A stretch of DNA of 64,000 nucleotides from Zymoseptoria tritici IPO323. Lineage: Eukaryota; Ascomycota; Dothideomycetes; Mycosphaerellales; Mycosphaerellaceae. Where the stretch lies: the NCBI RefSeq assembly GCF_000219625.1, contig NC_018210.1:1612001-1676000 (forward strand), written 5' to 3'. Shown here piece after piece: positions 11,696-22,725 of the stretch. The notes under the pieces are model-generated. The model was not told where the DNA came from, did no database searches, and saw only the letters and a list, made by a program, of their open reading frames with translations. Within the stretch, counting starts at the first letter, position 1. Each line of letters starts with the position of its first letter. A program made the translations under genes and the position numbers.

Positions 11696-14413
11696 GGCGT
11701 GAGTGTGCCTGTGCGAGTGAGGTGAGAGTAGTGGGAGCAGGTGGTCGTGAAGGGGAGTGGTGAGGTCGGTGGATTCGACGGCTGAAGTTCCGCGCCTATC
11801 GGTCCAAATTTGTGAATAGTCGATGCGGCTGGGACAGCAGGCTCTCGGGTAGCGAGAACGGAGATATGACAAAGATACAAGAAGTGGAGTGCCAGGTGGG
11901 CAGATTCTACGGGTTTACAGTGGCAAGGCGTAGTCCCGGAAAAGCAGTGTCCGCCTTTCGGGGTCGGCTCTGTTCAGGGAAGCTTGGGAACGAGATGCAC
12001 CACGTCAACACTTCGGACTTCTTTGTTTTGAAGCGGTCCTCGGAACGAGGGTCTCGATGCTTACATTCGACGATCCTTCGCGACAACACCTATTCAATAC
12101 GACAGACAACACGACGAAGCAATTCATGTCTGGACCGTCATTCGTGGCCTTACATTCAGTCGGTCTGACGTTTCCTGCATACTCGTACGATAAAAAGCAT
12201 CGAATTGACAACCCTGTAGCTCAACGAACGCGAGCATGGAATTACGACTGAAGCAGAGCAAGATTTCGGACGGAACACAAGCTAGCCGTTCATGCTTTTG
12301 GAAGGCCGCAAGCTCCCAAGCGATGCAAGCAATTCTCATGTTCATGCTGTCGCCTGCTATACGATGTCCGCCACAAGCGTACTCGCAGCCATGAAGAACC
12401 ACGCGAGCATCCATCTCCGTCTTCCTGCCGTCGCCACCTTTGTCAGTCGAGCTTGTCCGTCCAGTATCGCACCTGCCCTCGATACATCTTGTCAATGCAA
12501 TCATTGCAAAGGAAACAATATGCGGGAACTGCAGAGTCTAGGCTGCATATCGAGGTCGGCCAATCTCTCAGCCAGCGCCTATGGAGGAGCGCGGAATGAG
12601 GCCGCTGTTTCTGATCCATACTGAGAATGTTCTCTCTTGCGTCCTCTCTAATTCAGCCCAAGCATTGGATAGACGTCCATTCGGATTGAGTCCAAGGTTG
12701 CTTGTGCGAGGAACTCCTTCGAGACAGACAAGCGTCTGTGATACATGATGTCGATCAGATTAGATCGTGGCCGAGCACATGGCAGCCACCCAAAGAGTCA
12801 AAGACCTGAACCGGCGATCACTTATGCTAAAGCCGAAGCACACTTCGTCCTTCCCTTGTGCAGGTCCTTTCTTAATCCTGCTTGCATGGATGCTGGCCGC
12901 GTTAAACTTGAAAAGAGCAAGTACAAAACGTGATTGCGTCTGGAAAGCATAACCCTCAGCAGGGAATCCCGAACAATTTCCCACACAGGGCTCGCCCGGT
13001 TGAGACTCGAAGAGGGAATGCAACAATGGTAAGGTTCTGGACTCATCGTATCCGACAGGCACTGATGAGCAGCAGCACATCGGCACATGATGGAGATCTC
13101 GCCTTGCCGGCCATGCTCCACGCGTTCGCCGGAAACACTACAACACCAGGGAGCCGAGACACGGAGCTGCCGTTCCATCGGCTCGTTTCGCATGTTTCGT
13201 CAAACGCGCAAACACATGGTCAAGGTTCTCGAGAGAATTCGTCATAATGTCAACGAGGTTGAATTACCAAAGAATCGCGTCTGTGCACGACGACACTTCG
13301 AGCTTCAACGAACGACAAGCACAGCATTCATCACACGGTGTTCAATATTGCATGCACTGCCACAGCAGTCATTGGCGATGGTCGCTATTTCGTGCTATTG
13401 TTTCATCTGAGCACAACAGGCCATGCATGGCGTGATCGTACAAGTTTACACGACTGCTTTATTACTGGTGCGATAGTGACAAGGTCTTCGTCTTTGCGTC
13501 CACGTTCACCTCGCAAATGAATGCCCACTTGAAGAGGCGCCCGTCCGATCGAAGGCGCATAGCGATGGAGGAGCTGTATTCTTGAAACCTCGTGTAGATG
13601 GCGCCTGTCCACAAGGTTCTGGGTCACCAGCCACGCGGGCGCCACCGACGACGTTGTTATATGCATTGTCGCAGCCAACAGCGTCTCGACCATTCCCTCA
13701 AAAGACTGTGGTGTGCTTGTCGACTGTCGAAGAGTGTGGTCGTTGCTGATCCATAGCATCCGCAGTAAGCACTGTGATGCATATAGCAGCAGTACGGGAC
13801 TAAGCGAGACCAGGCACCCAGTTGTGCAGGTACAAAGCACATCCGACGTCTAGACCTGGCGGAAAACGGGTCTGCATGATCGACGCTGTAGAGTCTCAAA
13901 ATGGCAGTGCTAAGGCTGCGCGGCTCAAGCGCTATAGTCGTTTGTCCTGTTCTCGGCGAGAGGATGTACCTTTGTGTGACCTTGCTTCATCGTGCACTCG
14001 ATATCGAATTCATGGTTGTGTACGACCGCTCGCATTCGACCCAGGCCAGGGCGACTCATTGGTCTCTCGCTACTGGTCAATCTCACATAAGTTCCATGTT
14101 CCCCGTGAGATCAGCCAACCTCCCATGGGCCGTCGCGACCCTTCTTCTCGCCTCTCTACCAATAGAACTACAGTACCTTAATCATTCGCTGCCGCCACCG
14201 TTCAAGGCTGTTCTCGATTGCCTTGCGCGCCATTCCGCGAACCTACACCACCGCAAAATCGAACTCTGACCATCTTTTACCTTCTACGACGCCGGCCACC
14301 TCGTATCTGCAAGAACACCTGTCAGCCTCCCTGCGAAGAACCTGCATCAAAGAACAGGGATGCGACCGAATCGAACTCTTCACGCGTAAGCTGTCGCGAG
14401 AGTCCTCGCTGCC
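11696..14413. other. Gene-poor gap between P450 reductase and the 14414 gene
   Basis: This 2.7-kb stretch must contain two divergent promoters, for the reductase on the minus strand and the 941-aa protein on the plus strand. Open frames reach only ~145 codons, occur on both strands at similar frequency and lack recognisable motifs, so I call no gene. A lineage-specific small gene or a non-coding RNA could be present. Confidence 0.45.
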
Positions 14414-17239
14414 ATGGCCATGTGGCCCTTCAAACGACGTCGACGCGCTGTGGACTCTAAGGAAGACAAAGTGAAACCAATGGAACCTAATCAATCCGCC
14501 GTCGAGCGCGGTACCAACGACGGTACCTCCAAACCTTCAGATGCTCTCCCATCGACCCCTCCGGCACCTGTTTCCGCACCTCGATACGTCGCCTCGGAAA
14601 AGGAGAAGAAGCAAAAGCGGCGGTCTTTACAACAAGCACAAGCGCCTGCGAAACCGTGGGTTGACCTCGAGAAACGTCCGAACTCTGAGAACAAGGAGAA
14701 CGTGCCTGGACCCGCGCCCGGCTACACCAGCAGAGAGGACATCACCGCGCTCCCGAGTCAACGTCATCTCGATCGAAGCCCACATCTCAGACCGGTTGAT
14801 CAGGAGCGAGCGCGGATACCGTACAACTTTCGACCCTACGCCACGTCGCAGACGAGTCTCCAGCAAGACGAGGCTCTCGGCAGCCTGCACAGACCAAACA
14901 CTCTCCATTCGGAACGGACAAACACATTGCGCTCGAAACGAAGCAAATCCGAATACGGTGGTCCGATGAGGAAGTCGTCGAGTAGGAGATCGAAGCGGCG
15001 GGAAGAGCGAGTGCGCGAGGAAGAGATTCGACAATTGGCATCTTCTCCCATTCCCATACCGAAGAGACCAGGTGATGGCCCTCTCCGAAGAGACAGTAAA
15101 AAGTTCCGCAGTACAAATTTGAGGGATTCGACCGTGTCCCTGCCTCCTGAGGGCTCGATACACTCCTCAATGTCAGGCGCGAGAGAACAGCGAGGGTGGG
15201 AAGTGGGCACCTTAGACATCTTCAACCCACGACCTGCGGTGCGATTGTCGGGCACGCCACAGTTCTCCGTCGCGCGTACGGCTGCGCCCAATGGTACGGG
15301 CGTCATGTTCACCATCGAATCGCGAAACGGCAAGGAGAAGGCGCCAGTGTCACGCGGTTCTACTCGCAATGACAGAGTCATCGGCGACGAAGCAGATGGG
15401 CTAGGCTCTGGTGACATTCGCGCGATCATGGAGCGTGAAGCCAAGCGGAAACAAAAGCGAGAACTGGAACGACAAGAGAAGCTCGATCGCAAACTGCGGA
15501 ACAGAGTCGCACGCGATCGAGCCGATAGCGAAAAGAGAGCGCGGGATGCAACGAGCGATAAACGGGCGGAAGAGGCGAGAGTGCGCGCCGCAGAACTCAT
15601 CCAAGCTCGTCGTTCACCGGATCCGCCAACTGCCATTCATCCCGCTCTACGAAGTGACACTGTCATGGCTGACGCTGAGCCCGTTGGACTGGGTATTGGC
15701 GACAGACCACAGGCATCATCCCAGGCAAAGGAAGCGACAGAGAAAGAGACAGAAGACCCCTTCTCCGATGCACAGGAGCATTTGGACTCTCCTGCACTAC
15801 CCCACCCTCCACCCACAGCTGGCGTGCAGGAACCGTCAGAATCACCGTTTGACGATACTGTGGTACAGACCGCTACAGCTGTCCGCCTATCACAGGCCTA
15901 CACACCACCTCTGTCACCTGTATACAGCCGAGGCGCGGCGCCCACGAGCTCAGCCCAGCTCGAAGACACTGCTCGCCAGCCGAGCACGTCCTACCAAAGT
16001 ACGTCGTACTACAGCATACAAAGCGTGTCAGATCTCACCAAACCGCCACCGATCAAGCACGAACCACGTCGCAGTTCCGACACATCCAAAGAGCGTCGGA
16101 CAGGCAGCACATGGGCGACCATCTTCCGCCGCGGCAGCAATTTCCGCAAGACTGGCCAAAACGATGTCAAATCTTCTTCATCCGAATTCTCCTTTTCCAA
16201 CACTTCTCGCGAATCTATGCGAAACCAGCCCATTCCGGCGCATCTCATTGATCCCAACGCCCGCCGACCTAGCTCTCAACCTCGCACCATTTCCGGCACC
16301 CCTGCTCGCACCATGTCTCGCTTCCACGAAGACCTCCCCGGAATGCCCATATCCCCACCGGTCTCCCGCACGCAGTCCCCTGATGTCACCGTCGCCGCCG
16401 CCGCGGCTGCCACCCAACGAAGAAGCGGACGACTCACCCCTCAACCCATCGACATCCGCACCGACACACCTACAAGCCAACAGCGCGGTCCCAAAGTCTC
16501 CAGCTCTCTCGCTTCGATCGACTCCGAAGGCTCCTGGCTAGCCAGTGGATCCCTGAAACGCGCTTCCCACCAGTCCGTCCCAAGTCGCACTTTCAGCCGA
16601 CCGACAACCGGCAAAGACTTTAACTCTAGCTTTGAAGAGCTCGGCATTGCAGATGGTACTGGAGCTCACCAAGACCCAGACGCGGAATATCTCGCTCGCA
16701 ACTCCCGCCCACCAGGCAGTAATCCCGCTCTCATCGGCGCCACGCCAGATGAGGAGTTCGAGGACGAAGAGCTCGCTGTCGCCTCGATGGTGGCGGAGGA
16801 ACCCGCGCTCACAGTGCGCGGCTCTGTCCGTCGCAGGCCGACTCTCGTTCAGCGTGACGAGCGCTTGAAGTCTCGCGAAGGCCTGGTCACCGAGTACCTC
16901 ACCTCATCCGGCACAGAGGTCCACCCGGCCCAGTCCGGCGTCATGGACTCATACGACTCTCACTCTCACGATGACACTCCTCTCACTTCAGACGGAGAAG
17001 ACGAAGAAGGAGATGAGCAGTACGACAATTCTACCATCGTAGAAGTCGAACGCGCGAGGAGTGTACAGTATGGCTCGAGACATTCCAGGCAGTTCTCCGC
17101 GGGAAGTGCAAGGCTGCTGGATGTAAAACCTGAGGGCGGTATCTCTAGGGAAAGGACGCCAACGCCAACAAGGGCAGTTTTTGAGCCGGCGGAGGAAGAA
17201 GTCACTCAGCCTGGAGCTGAGAAATCGGAGGAGGTTTGA
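14414..17239 (+). CDS. Large, mostly disordered protein of unknown function
   Basis: Single exon, 941 aa, starting ATGGCCATGTGG in good context. The N-terminus is MAMWPFKRRRR followed by ~300 residues rich in Ser, Pro, Arg and Lys. Residues ~330-400 are a strongly charged helix (repeated E/K/R/D/A), likely a coiled coil. The rest is low-complexity Ser/Pro/Thr sequence with blocks that look ordered or motif-like: TLDIFNPRPAVR (about 270), TWATIFRRGSNFRK (about 560), LASIDSEGSWLASGSLKR (about 700), and an acidic C-terminus (DGEDEEGDEQYD). Codon-level order is good across the whole frame and there is no intron. I do not recognise the family. Many SP/TP/RxxS sites suggest a heavily phosphorylated cytoplasmic or cortical protein, but this is inference only. 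Confidence 0.8.
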   Translation: MAMWPFKRRRRAVDSKEDKVKPMEPNQSAVERGTNDGTSKPSDALPSTPPAPVSAPRYVASEKEKKQKRRSLQQAQAPAKPWVDLEKRPNSENKENVPGPAPGYTSREDITALPSQRHLDRSPHLRPVDQERARIPYNFRPYATSQTSLQQDEALGSLHRPNTLHSERTNTLRSKRSKSEYGGPMRKSSSRRSKRREERVREEEIRQLASSPIPIPKRPGDGPLRRDSKKFRSTNLRDSTVSLPPEGSIHSSMSGAREQRGWEVGTLDIFNPRPAVRLSGTPQFSVARTAAPNGTGVMFTIESRNGKEKAPVSRGSTRNDRVIGDEADGLGSGDIRAIMEREAKRKQKRELERQEKLDRKLRNRVARDRADSEKRARDATSDKRAEEARVRAAELIQARRSPDPPTAIHPALRSDTVMADAEPVGLGIGDRPQASSQAKEATEKETEDPFSDAQEHLDSPALPHPPPTAGVQEPSESPFDDTVVQTATAVRLSQAYTPPLSPVYSRGAAPTSSAQLEDTARQPSTSYQSTSYYSIQSVSDLTKPPPIKHEPRRSSDTSKERRTGSTWATIFRRGSNFRKTGQNDVKSSSSEFSFSNTSRESMRNQPIPAHLIDPNARRPSSQPRTISGTPARTMSRFHEDLPGMPISPPVSRTQSPDVTVAAAAAATQRRSGRLTPQPIDIRTDTPTSQQRGPKVSSSLASIDSEGSWLASGSLKRASHQSVPSRTFSRPTTGKDFNSSFEELGIADGTGAHQDPDAEYLARNSRPPGSNPALIGATPDEEFEDEELAVASMVAEEPALTVRGSVRRRPTLVQRDERLKSREGLVTEYLTSSGTEVHPAQSGVMDSYDSHSHDDTPLTSDGEDEEGDEQYDNSTIVEVERARSVQYGSRHSRQFSAGSARLLDVKPEGGISRERTPTPTRAVFEPAEEEVTQPGAEKSEEV

Positions 17240-17682
17240 TGTGTATCTTGTACATTTTCTGGCGCTCGTCGCTTGTAACATTTGAACAGGAAGAGGACAG
17301 ATCTTGATGATACCCACTCTTTAAATTTGATGATGATGGCACATATGACCAATGCATCAACAATAAAACATTCTCGACCTACTCGTTCCTCTTTCCGACA
17401 TTCCGTCTCTCTTGAAGCCCGCTGCACAACCACAACGGCCACCGACGTGCTCGTCTCGAGAGTAAAGTTCTTGATCTAATTTTCCGTGCCAGGGGTCGTA
17501 TGGTAGGGATCCTTGGAAAGTGCAGGACTGGTGAGAACGTGATTTAGAGATAACTTTTTTGACAGGTTTGCTCTTGCACAAGTTTAGACTAACGCAAACT
17601 CTCTGCCCGAATGTGATTTTCAATTGAAGGACAGAAAGCTGTGAGATACTACCAAGACTCCCTCCTCAGGCCCGCACAGATC
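17240..17682 (+). other. Intergenic: 3' side of the 14414 gene and promoter of the MFS gene
   Basis: This 443-base spacer between tandem plus-strand genes shows no gene. It should carry the 3' UTR of the first gene and the promoter of the second. Confidence 0.4.
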
Positions 17683-19603
17683 ATGCATACCGCATTCAGT
17701 GAGAAACACGATCCGATATCGCTTTCTGGAGCACTCACCAGCTCTCATCGGGATACTTTAATCTGTCCCGACAGTATCGAGCTGCAAGTTCCCATCAAAG
17801 AACTTCATAATGGCGTGCATGGGACCACTCTTACGACCCAGAAGACTCGCGATGAGCCCACCTCGTCAGTGCCCAACACCTCTTCGGATCTACACAGTTC
17901 ACGCACACTCTCCCGTACTCGATCCGTTGTGGTGGTAGCTACCATGACCGGCCTGATGGTGCTCAATTCAATGGGCTCAGGCATCCTCATCGCCGCGACT
18001 CCTCGCATCGCCTCTGATCTAGGCCTCTCGCAAGCCATGATCCTCTGGCCTGCAGCCGTTTACTCCCTGGCCGCCGGGTGCCTCTTGCTCATCTTCGGCG
18101 CGGCCGCCGATGCCATTGGCGTCAAGCAAGTCTGGCTGGCGGGCGGGTTCCTGTATACCTTCTTCACCCTTGCCATCGGCTTTGCGCAGACGGGCGCGCA
18201 GATGATCGCCTTTCGCGCGCTTTCTGGCGTGGCGATCGCGATGTGTATGCCGACGTCGGTGAGCCTGATTACCAACACATTTCCATCAGGTCCTTGGCGC
18301 AACACGGTAAGGAATCGAGGTGTAGAAGGCCTGCGTGGTCTGAGATTGTCTCGGACGCGAGGCCTTCGTCCATCCCAGACTGTCTCAGACATCCGCTGAC
18401 CTTGTACGCTTTGCTTCCTAGGCGTTTGCGATGAACGGGATGGGTCAGCCGCTGGGTTACGCCGTGGGACTGGTCCTGGGCGGCATCCTGACGGACACGG
18501 TGGGCTGGCGGTGGGCATACTACATGATGACCATTGTGAGTTTCTGCCTGACGACCGCAGCGTTTGGAGCTTTGCCGAGGGTTCCTCGCCATTCAGACAA
18601 GCCGTGGAGGCAGCAGCTGCTCGAGGACATCGACTGGATCGGTGCCTTCGTCATGAGTGCAGGACTCGGATTACTATTCTACGCCTTGGCAACGGTGGCG
18701 AGCTCGTACGAGAGCATCCGCAGCGCGAAGTCAATTGCGATCTTGATCCTTTCGATCGGCCTATTGGCAGCATTTCCGTTCTGGATGCAGTTCTGCGAGA
18801 GACATCACCGACCCGCATTGATTCCTAACAAGTTGTGGCAACAGGCGAGCTTCACCACCGCTTGCATCGCTGTGTTCGTCTGCTGGGCAAGTCTGATAGG
18901 CATCGAGTACTTCACTATGCTTTAGTGAGTGTGATGACTCGACATCGACACTGCCACTACTTTTGTGCTGACCCCAATATAGTTTCCAGCAAGTCGAAGG
19001 CATCACCGCGTTACAAGCCTCCATTCGCTTCCTCGGGGAAGTCGTAACGGGTATCGTCGGCAACATCGCAACCGCATACCTAGTGTCCGTCGTCGAGATT
19101 CGCTATCTGGCCGTTGTCACCGCGCTTGTGACCATGGTCGGTCCACCACTCATGGCCACGGTCGAGATTGGCGAGAATTACTGGTACAGGCCGTTTTGGG
19201 CATTGTTGCTTGCGCCCGTGAATACAGACGGTACGTGATGCGTCATCGTATTCGAGAGAGATGCGTATTGACCAGAGTTGCAGTCCTCTTCACCGTCTCG
19301 AATCTGATCATAGCCGACGCCTTTCCGGGCTCATTTCAATCCCTCGCAGGTGGCGTTTTCGCGGAAGTCACGCAACTGGGAAACGCTTGTGGTCTTGCCG
19401 TAACGGCCGCCATTGCCGCGAGCGTCTCTGATCGGCAAACTCAGGCGTCAGGGACTGAACTCTCTTTGGCAGAGAAAAGGGAGGCTTTGATGACGGGGTT
19501 CCGAGCGGTGTTCTGGACGGTGTTCGCTGGCACGTCGATTGTCGCTGTGGTCTGTTCGGTAGGGTTTAGAAGGGGAGGAATAGTTGGGAAGAAGAGAGAC
19601 TGA
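17683..19603 (+). CDS. MFS drug:H+ antiporter, DHA2 (14-TMS) family
   Basis: Exons are 17683-18306, 18422-18924, 18983-19230 and 19284-19603 (564 aa). The introns (115, 58, 53 nt) keep frame at RNT/AFAM, LY/FQQVEG and TD/VLFTV. An ~80-residue cytosolic N-terminus precedes the first membrane span (VVVVATMTGLMVLNSMGSGILI). Further cues are the loop FGAAADAIGVKQVW after TM2, GQPLGYAVGLVLGGIL in TM5 and the YFQQVEG element typical of DHA2 porters. Proton-coupled export of drugs or secondary metabolites across the plasma membrane is the family role; the substrate is unknown. The gene runs tail-to-tail with a MATE exporter 190 bases away. ATG 17683 is the first Met in frame. Confidence 0.88.
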
Positions 19604-19793
19604 GAGACGGGCTGAGCCAGCGGTCCGTGACTGGGCGAGGCGTGTTGTCGAGGGAACTGGAAGGGAGTATGCGTGCTTTGAAGTGCGATGTGCAACGGGA
19701 TATCTCGGTCGCGATGGACAAGCCTTGAAGCGGAATTTGGAAGATTTGCATACGTTTGTTGCGAAACTTGGGAGACGTACCCTGTCCGTCCCA

Positions 19794-21869
19794 TCAATCC
19801 GCTGCATTTCTCCTCGCCGCTTCTTCCGATGCATTCTCGAACGACGTCTTCCAGATATAAGCGCCTTCAAACAACGAAACGATAGCCAGACCAATAGCGG
19901 GACCAGCCCACAGGCCAAGGAGGTCGTAATGCAGAGCGAAGCCCATAGCGAAGGAGATTGGCAGAGCGATCTGTAAAGTATCAGTACTCAGATCACAAGA
20001 CAGCGTCAACGAGAAGTCACTTACCGCATAGTATGCGAACAGATTGATGTACCCTCCGATCTCCTGCTTGCCCAATCCTCTCAGGATACCGTTGCACTGC
20101 GCCGCCAGACTGTCAAAGAGCTGGAACGCAGCGTTGACAGGCAGACAAGCCGCTGCTAAAGCCACGACGTCCGCTTCCGAGCTGAACAGCCAGGGAATCT
20201 TGTGTCGTAGGAGCGACAGCGCAATCATGTTGAACACGCCCAAGATTGTGCCAATGGCGAAAGCGACGTTGGTGGTGACCTGTGCGGCGGCGGGCAGACC
20301 CGCACCGATGAGATTCGCAACACGGGTGGAGACTGCGATGGAGAGAGGAAAGGGAAGTTGATATGTTAGCACGGAAAGCGATTGCAAAACAGTGTTGGCG
20401 GCCAAGTGCGTCGCGGAGATTCGGGCGGATGCCAGAGTGAGAATTTCGAATGCGAGGAATTCGGCGAGGGCCATGATGAGACCTGGGATGGCGAGGCGGA
20501 TCATTGGGCCCCAGTTCGTGAACGCTTTCTTTGTGAAGCCAGGCCAGCACTCCATCCCTCCGACGAAGCGAACGTATAGGAACAGCAGAATTGGCATGAG
20601 AGTCTCCGTGGTCACGACCGCAATGGGACAGCCAATGAAGCCCCATTTCAGGTGCCAGACCAGGAGCCAATGCAGGAAGACATTAAGCGGTGCGGCGAAA
20701 AGCAGGACGTACAGCGTAGCCTCGAAACGGCCTTGAGCTTGCACATATCGTTTGCCGGCTTCAAAGCAGGCGTAGCCCGGAGCGCCGATAATGAGGACTT
20801 TGAGGTATTGGCCGGCGAGCACGGCGGTCTCCTTTTCGGGGATGATGGCGGACAGGATCTGCGTAGCGGAGAGCCAGACTACGGCGATCGGGACCGTGAT
20901 GGTCCAGAGGAAGTAGATCATGCGTTGGAGTTGCAGGCCGACAAGCTTCTTCTTGCCGCTGCCGTAGGCTTGGGCGCAGAGGGTGTCGAGGGAGGTTGAG
21001 AGGCCGTGATAGACGGAATAGCCAGTGATGTTGGCAGTCATCGAGCCCAACGAGACTGCGCCAAGTTCGATCTTTCCGAGATGTCCGACAGTGAATACCG
21101 AGACCAGGGTCAAGGAAGTCTGCAAGACGAATGTCAAGATCAGAGGTGCAGCGTATCGAACGAGCACTTTGGTCTCCCGCTGCCACGTCGTCTGGATCTG
21201 GCCATTCTGGACTGCCTCTTCCCATTTCTTCGCAATATTCGCCGGGTCATCCTCTCCGCCATAGGGCGCCGAGGGATCTCTTCCAGTCACCTCCGCGCCC
21301 AGTAGCCCTGTTGTCTCGTTCGCTCGTCCGTTTTCGTCTTCTGCAATCTCCGCTGTAGCCACGCTCTTCTTCCTCGAACTGAAGCCTGACATACTCAGAA
21401 CCCTCCTCAGCCCGCCTTCCTCTTCCGCACCACTTTCTGTCCTCCGTGGATGTTTTGGTGGAATGATGTTGTTGTCTCTCAGCAAACTCCTCTCCTCACT
21501 CAATGCCGCCTCCCAATCCTGCTCGACAGGTATCACTGCTTCCGGCATCTGAGCGCCGAGGAATGGCCGCCCTGTCGTTCCAATGTATGAAGGCCGGCGA
21601 AAGTGTCCGATCATTGAGTGAGAGCCGTAGGTCGTGGAGACCAAGTCGCCGCTTGGTGTCCGGTGAAGTCCCACTTCTTGCGAATTGTCGTCCTCGAGGG
21701 CGTCGTCTTCATCTTCGAGGTCTCGTCGGACAGATTCTTCGGCAATGCTTGCTATGTAGCTCTGGCCAGCATTGGACGCGCGACTTGCACCGAAGCTGCG
21801 GGACAGTGAATGAGGGTTGGAAGTGTCGCTGCGGTTTCGCGGTGTCTGTATGGGGCGGCGTTCGGTCAT
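19794..21869 (-). CDS. MATE family multidrug/toxin extrusion transporter (Erc1-like)
   Basis: Exons are 21869-20025 and 19970-19794 (673 aa). The 54-nt intron (GTAAGT...TTTACAG) is a multiple of three and has no stop, so it can be read through. Residues 1-~200 are a long hydrophilic N-terminus with Ser/Arg/acidic clusters. Then come 12 membrane spans with MATE landmarks such as VSVFTVGHLGKIELGAVSLG in the first half, LDTLCAQAYGSGKKK after TM2, IRLAIPGLIMALAEFLAFEI at the start of the second half and RVANLIGAGLPAAA. The protein ends NAAD. Family members export cationic compounds by H+ or Na+ exchange; fungal ones act at vacuole or plasma membrane. Upstream frame without ATG (only GTG) fixes the start at 21869. 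Confidence 0.9.
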   Translation of the reverse strand: MTERRPIQTPRNRSDTSNPHSLSRSFGASRASNAGQSYIASIAEESVRRDLEDEDDALEDDNSQEVGLHRTPSGDLVSTTYGSHSMIGHFRRPSYIGTTGRPFLGAQMPEAVIPVEQDWEAALSEERSLLRDNNIIPPKHPRRTESGAEEEGGLRRVLSMSGFSSRKKSVATAEIAEDENGRANETTGLLGAEVTGRDPSAPYGGEDDPANIAKKWEEAVQNGQIQTTWQRETKVLVRYAAPLILTFVLQTSLTLVSVFTVGHLGKIELGAVSLGSMTANITGYSVYHGLSTSLDTLCAQAYGSGKKKLVGLQLQRMIYFLWTITVPIAVVWLSATQILSAIIPEKETAVLAGQYLKVLIIGAPGYACFEAGKRYVQAQGRFEATLYVLLFAAPLNVFLHWLLVWHLKWGFIGCPIAVVTTETLMPILLFLYVRFVGGMECWPGFTKKAFTNWGPMIRLAIPGLIMALAEFLAFEILTLASARISATHLAANTVLQSLSVLTYQLPFPLSIAVSTRVANLIGAGLPAAAQVTTNVAFAIGTILGVFNMIALSLLRHKIPWLFSSEADVVALAAACLPVNAAFQLFDSLAAQCNGILRGLGKQEIGGYINLFAYYAVSDFSLTLSCDLSTDTLQIALPISFAMGFALHYDLLGLWAGPAIGLAIVSLFEGAYIWKTSFENASEEAARRNAAD

Positions 21870-22725
21870 GGTAGGTGGTGATTTGCGTGTGGTTCTGTCA
21901 CTCAATGGTCTCCAAGAGTGCTTCCCAAGTGAGAGAAGCTTCAGACAAGCCCAGGGTCTACAATGTTCCCGGCTCTTGAATCTCTGCACTCTGTCAATCT
22001 GCTTCCGTGAAGGATCTATTCCACGGCTCGCTGAATCGATCACGCTGTTGTCGCCAGAAATGCTGGATGGTATAAGGATATGAGGATGTGAAGACAATGG
22101 AAAGGAAGAAAGAAAGAAACCACACCAGGACCCCCTACCCACACTAGCACATTGATGGTCACCGCATGGCACGCATAGAGTTGTGATTAGCGGCCTGTCC
22201 TAGCGGGGCGTGAGGTGAGTGTGAAAATCTGGATAGACGGATTCGGAATGGCCAGCCGAGGGGGAAGGCGGTAAGAATAAGGTAGCTCGACGACAACATC
22301 ACCTTGTCATGCTGATATATGCACATGGAGAGACATGATGAATATACCGCAAACGATGGGTAGAAGAACAGCAACAAGGACATCACGCCTCTCGACTGCA
22401 TGCGAACGAATGAGTGAGGCGCAGTGGTCCAAGGCGTCCAGCGCTTGCCGACAACGCCACGGCGTGGGATGTAGTACCCTCCCTTGTCTGCACCGACATG
22501 TCTCCGGGGACATTGCCGCAAGGCATTAAGACAGGCATGATCGTGCTGAGTCGTCTGCGTGGCGGCTCCAAACAATCATATATACGTATACGAGCATGCG
22601 GCATGCAACAAGGCGGAGCAGCAATGTACTCCCTCAAGTCCACCCACGACCGATGGATTATCATATTCATTTCGTATCCAACACCACACGCCATCGCTAA
22701 ATGCAAAATTGCCGCCCTAATCTGT
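21870..22725 (-). other. Intergenic: MATE promoter side and Trs85 3' side
   Basis: This 856-base spacer separates two minus-strand genes. It should hold the MATE promoter and leader and the 3' UTR of TRS85. Some reading frame is open above the MATE ATG but contains no ATG in that frame. I recognise nothing else. Confidence 0.4.

Noticed and set aside
13403..14269. Open frames of 122-145 codons in the gap before the 14414 gene
   Set aside because: Composition looks random (Cys, Arg, Ser and His scattered), there is no motif, and both strands are equally open.
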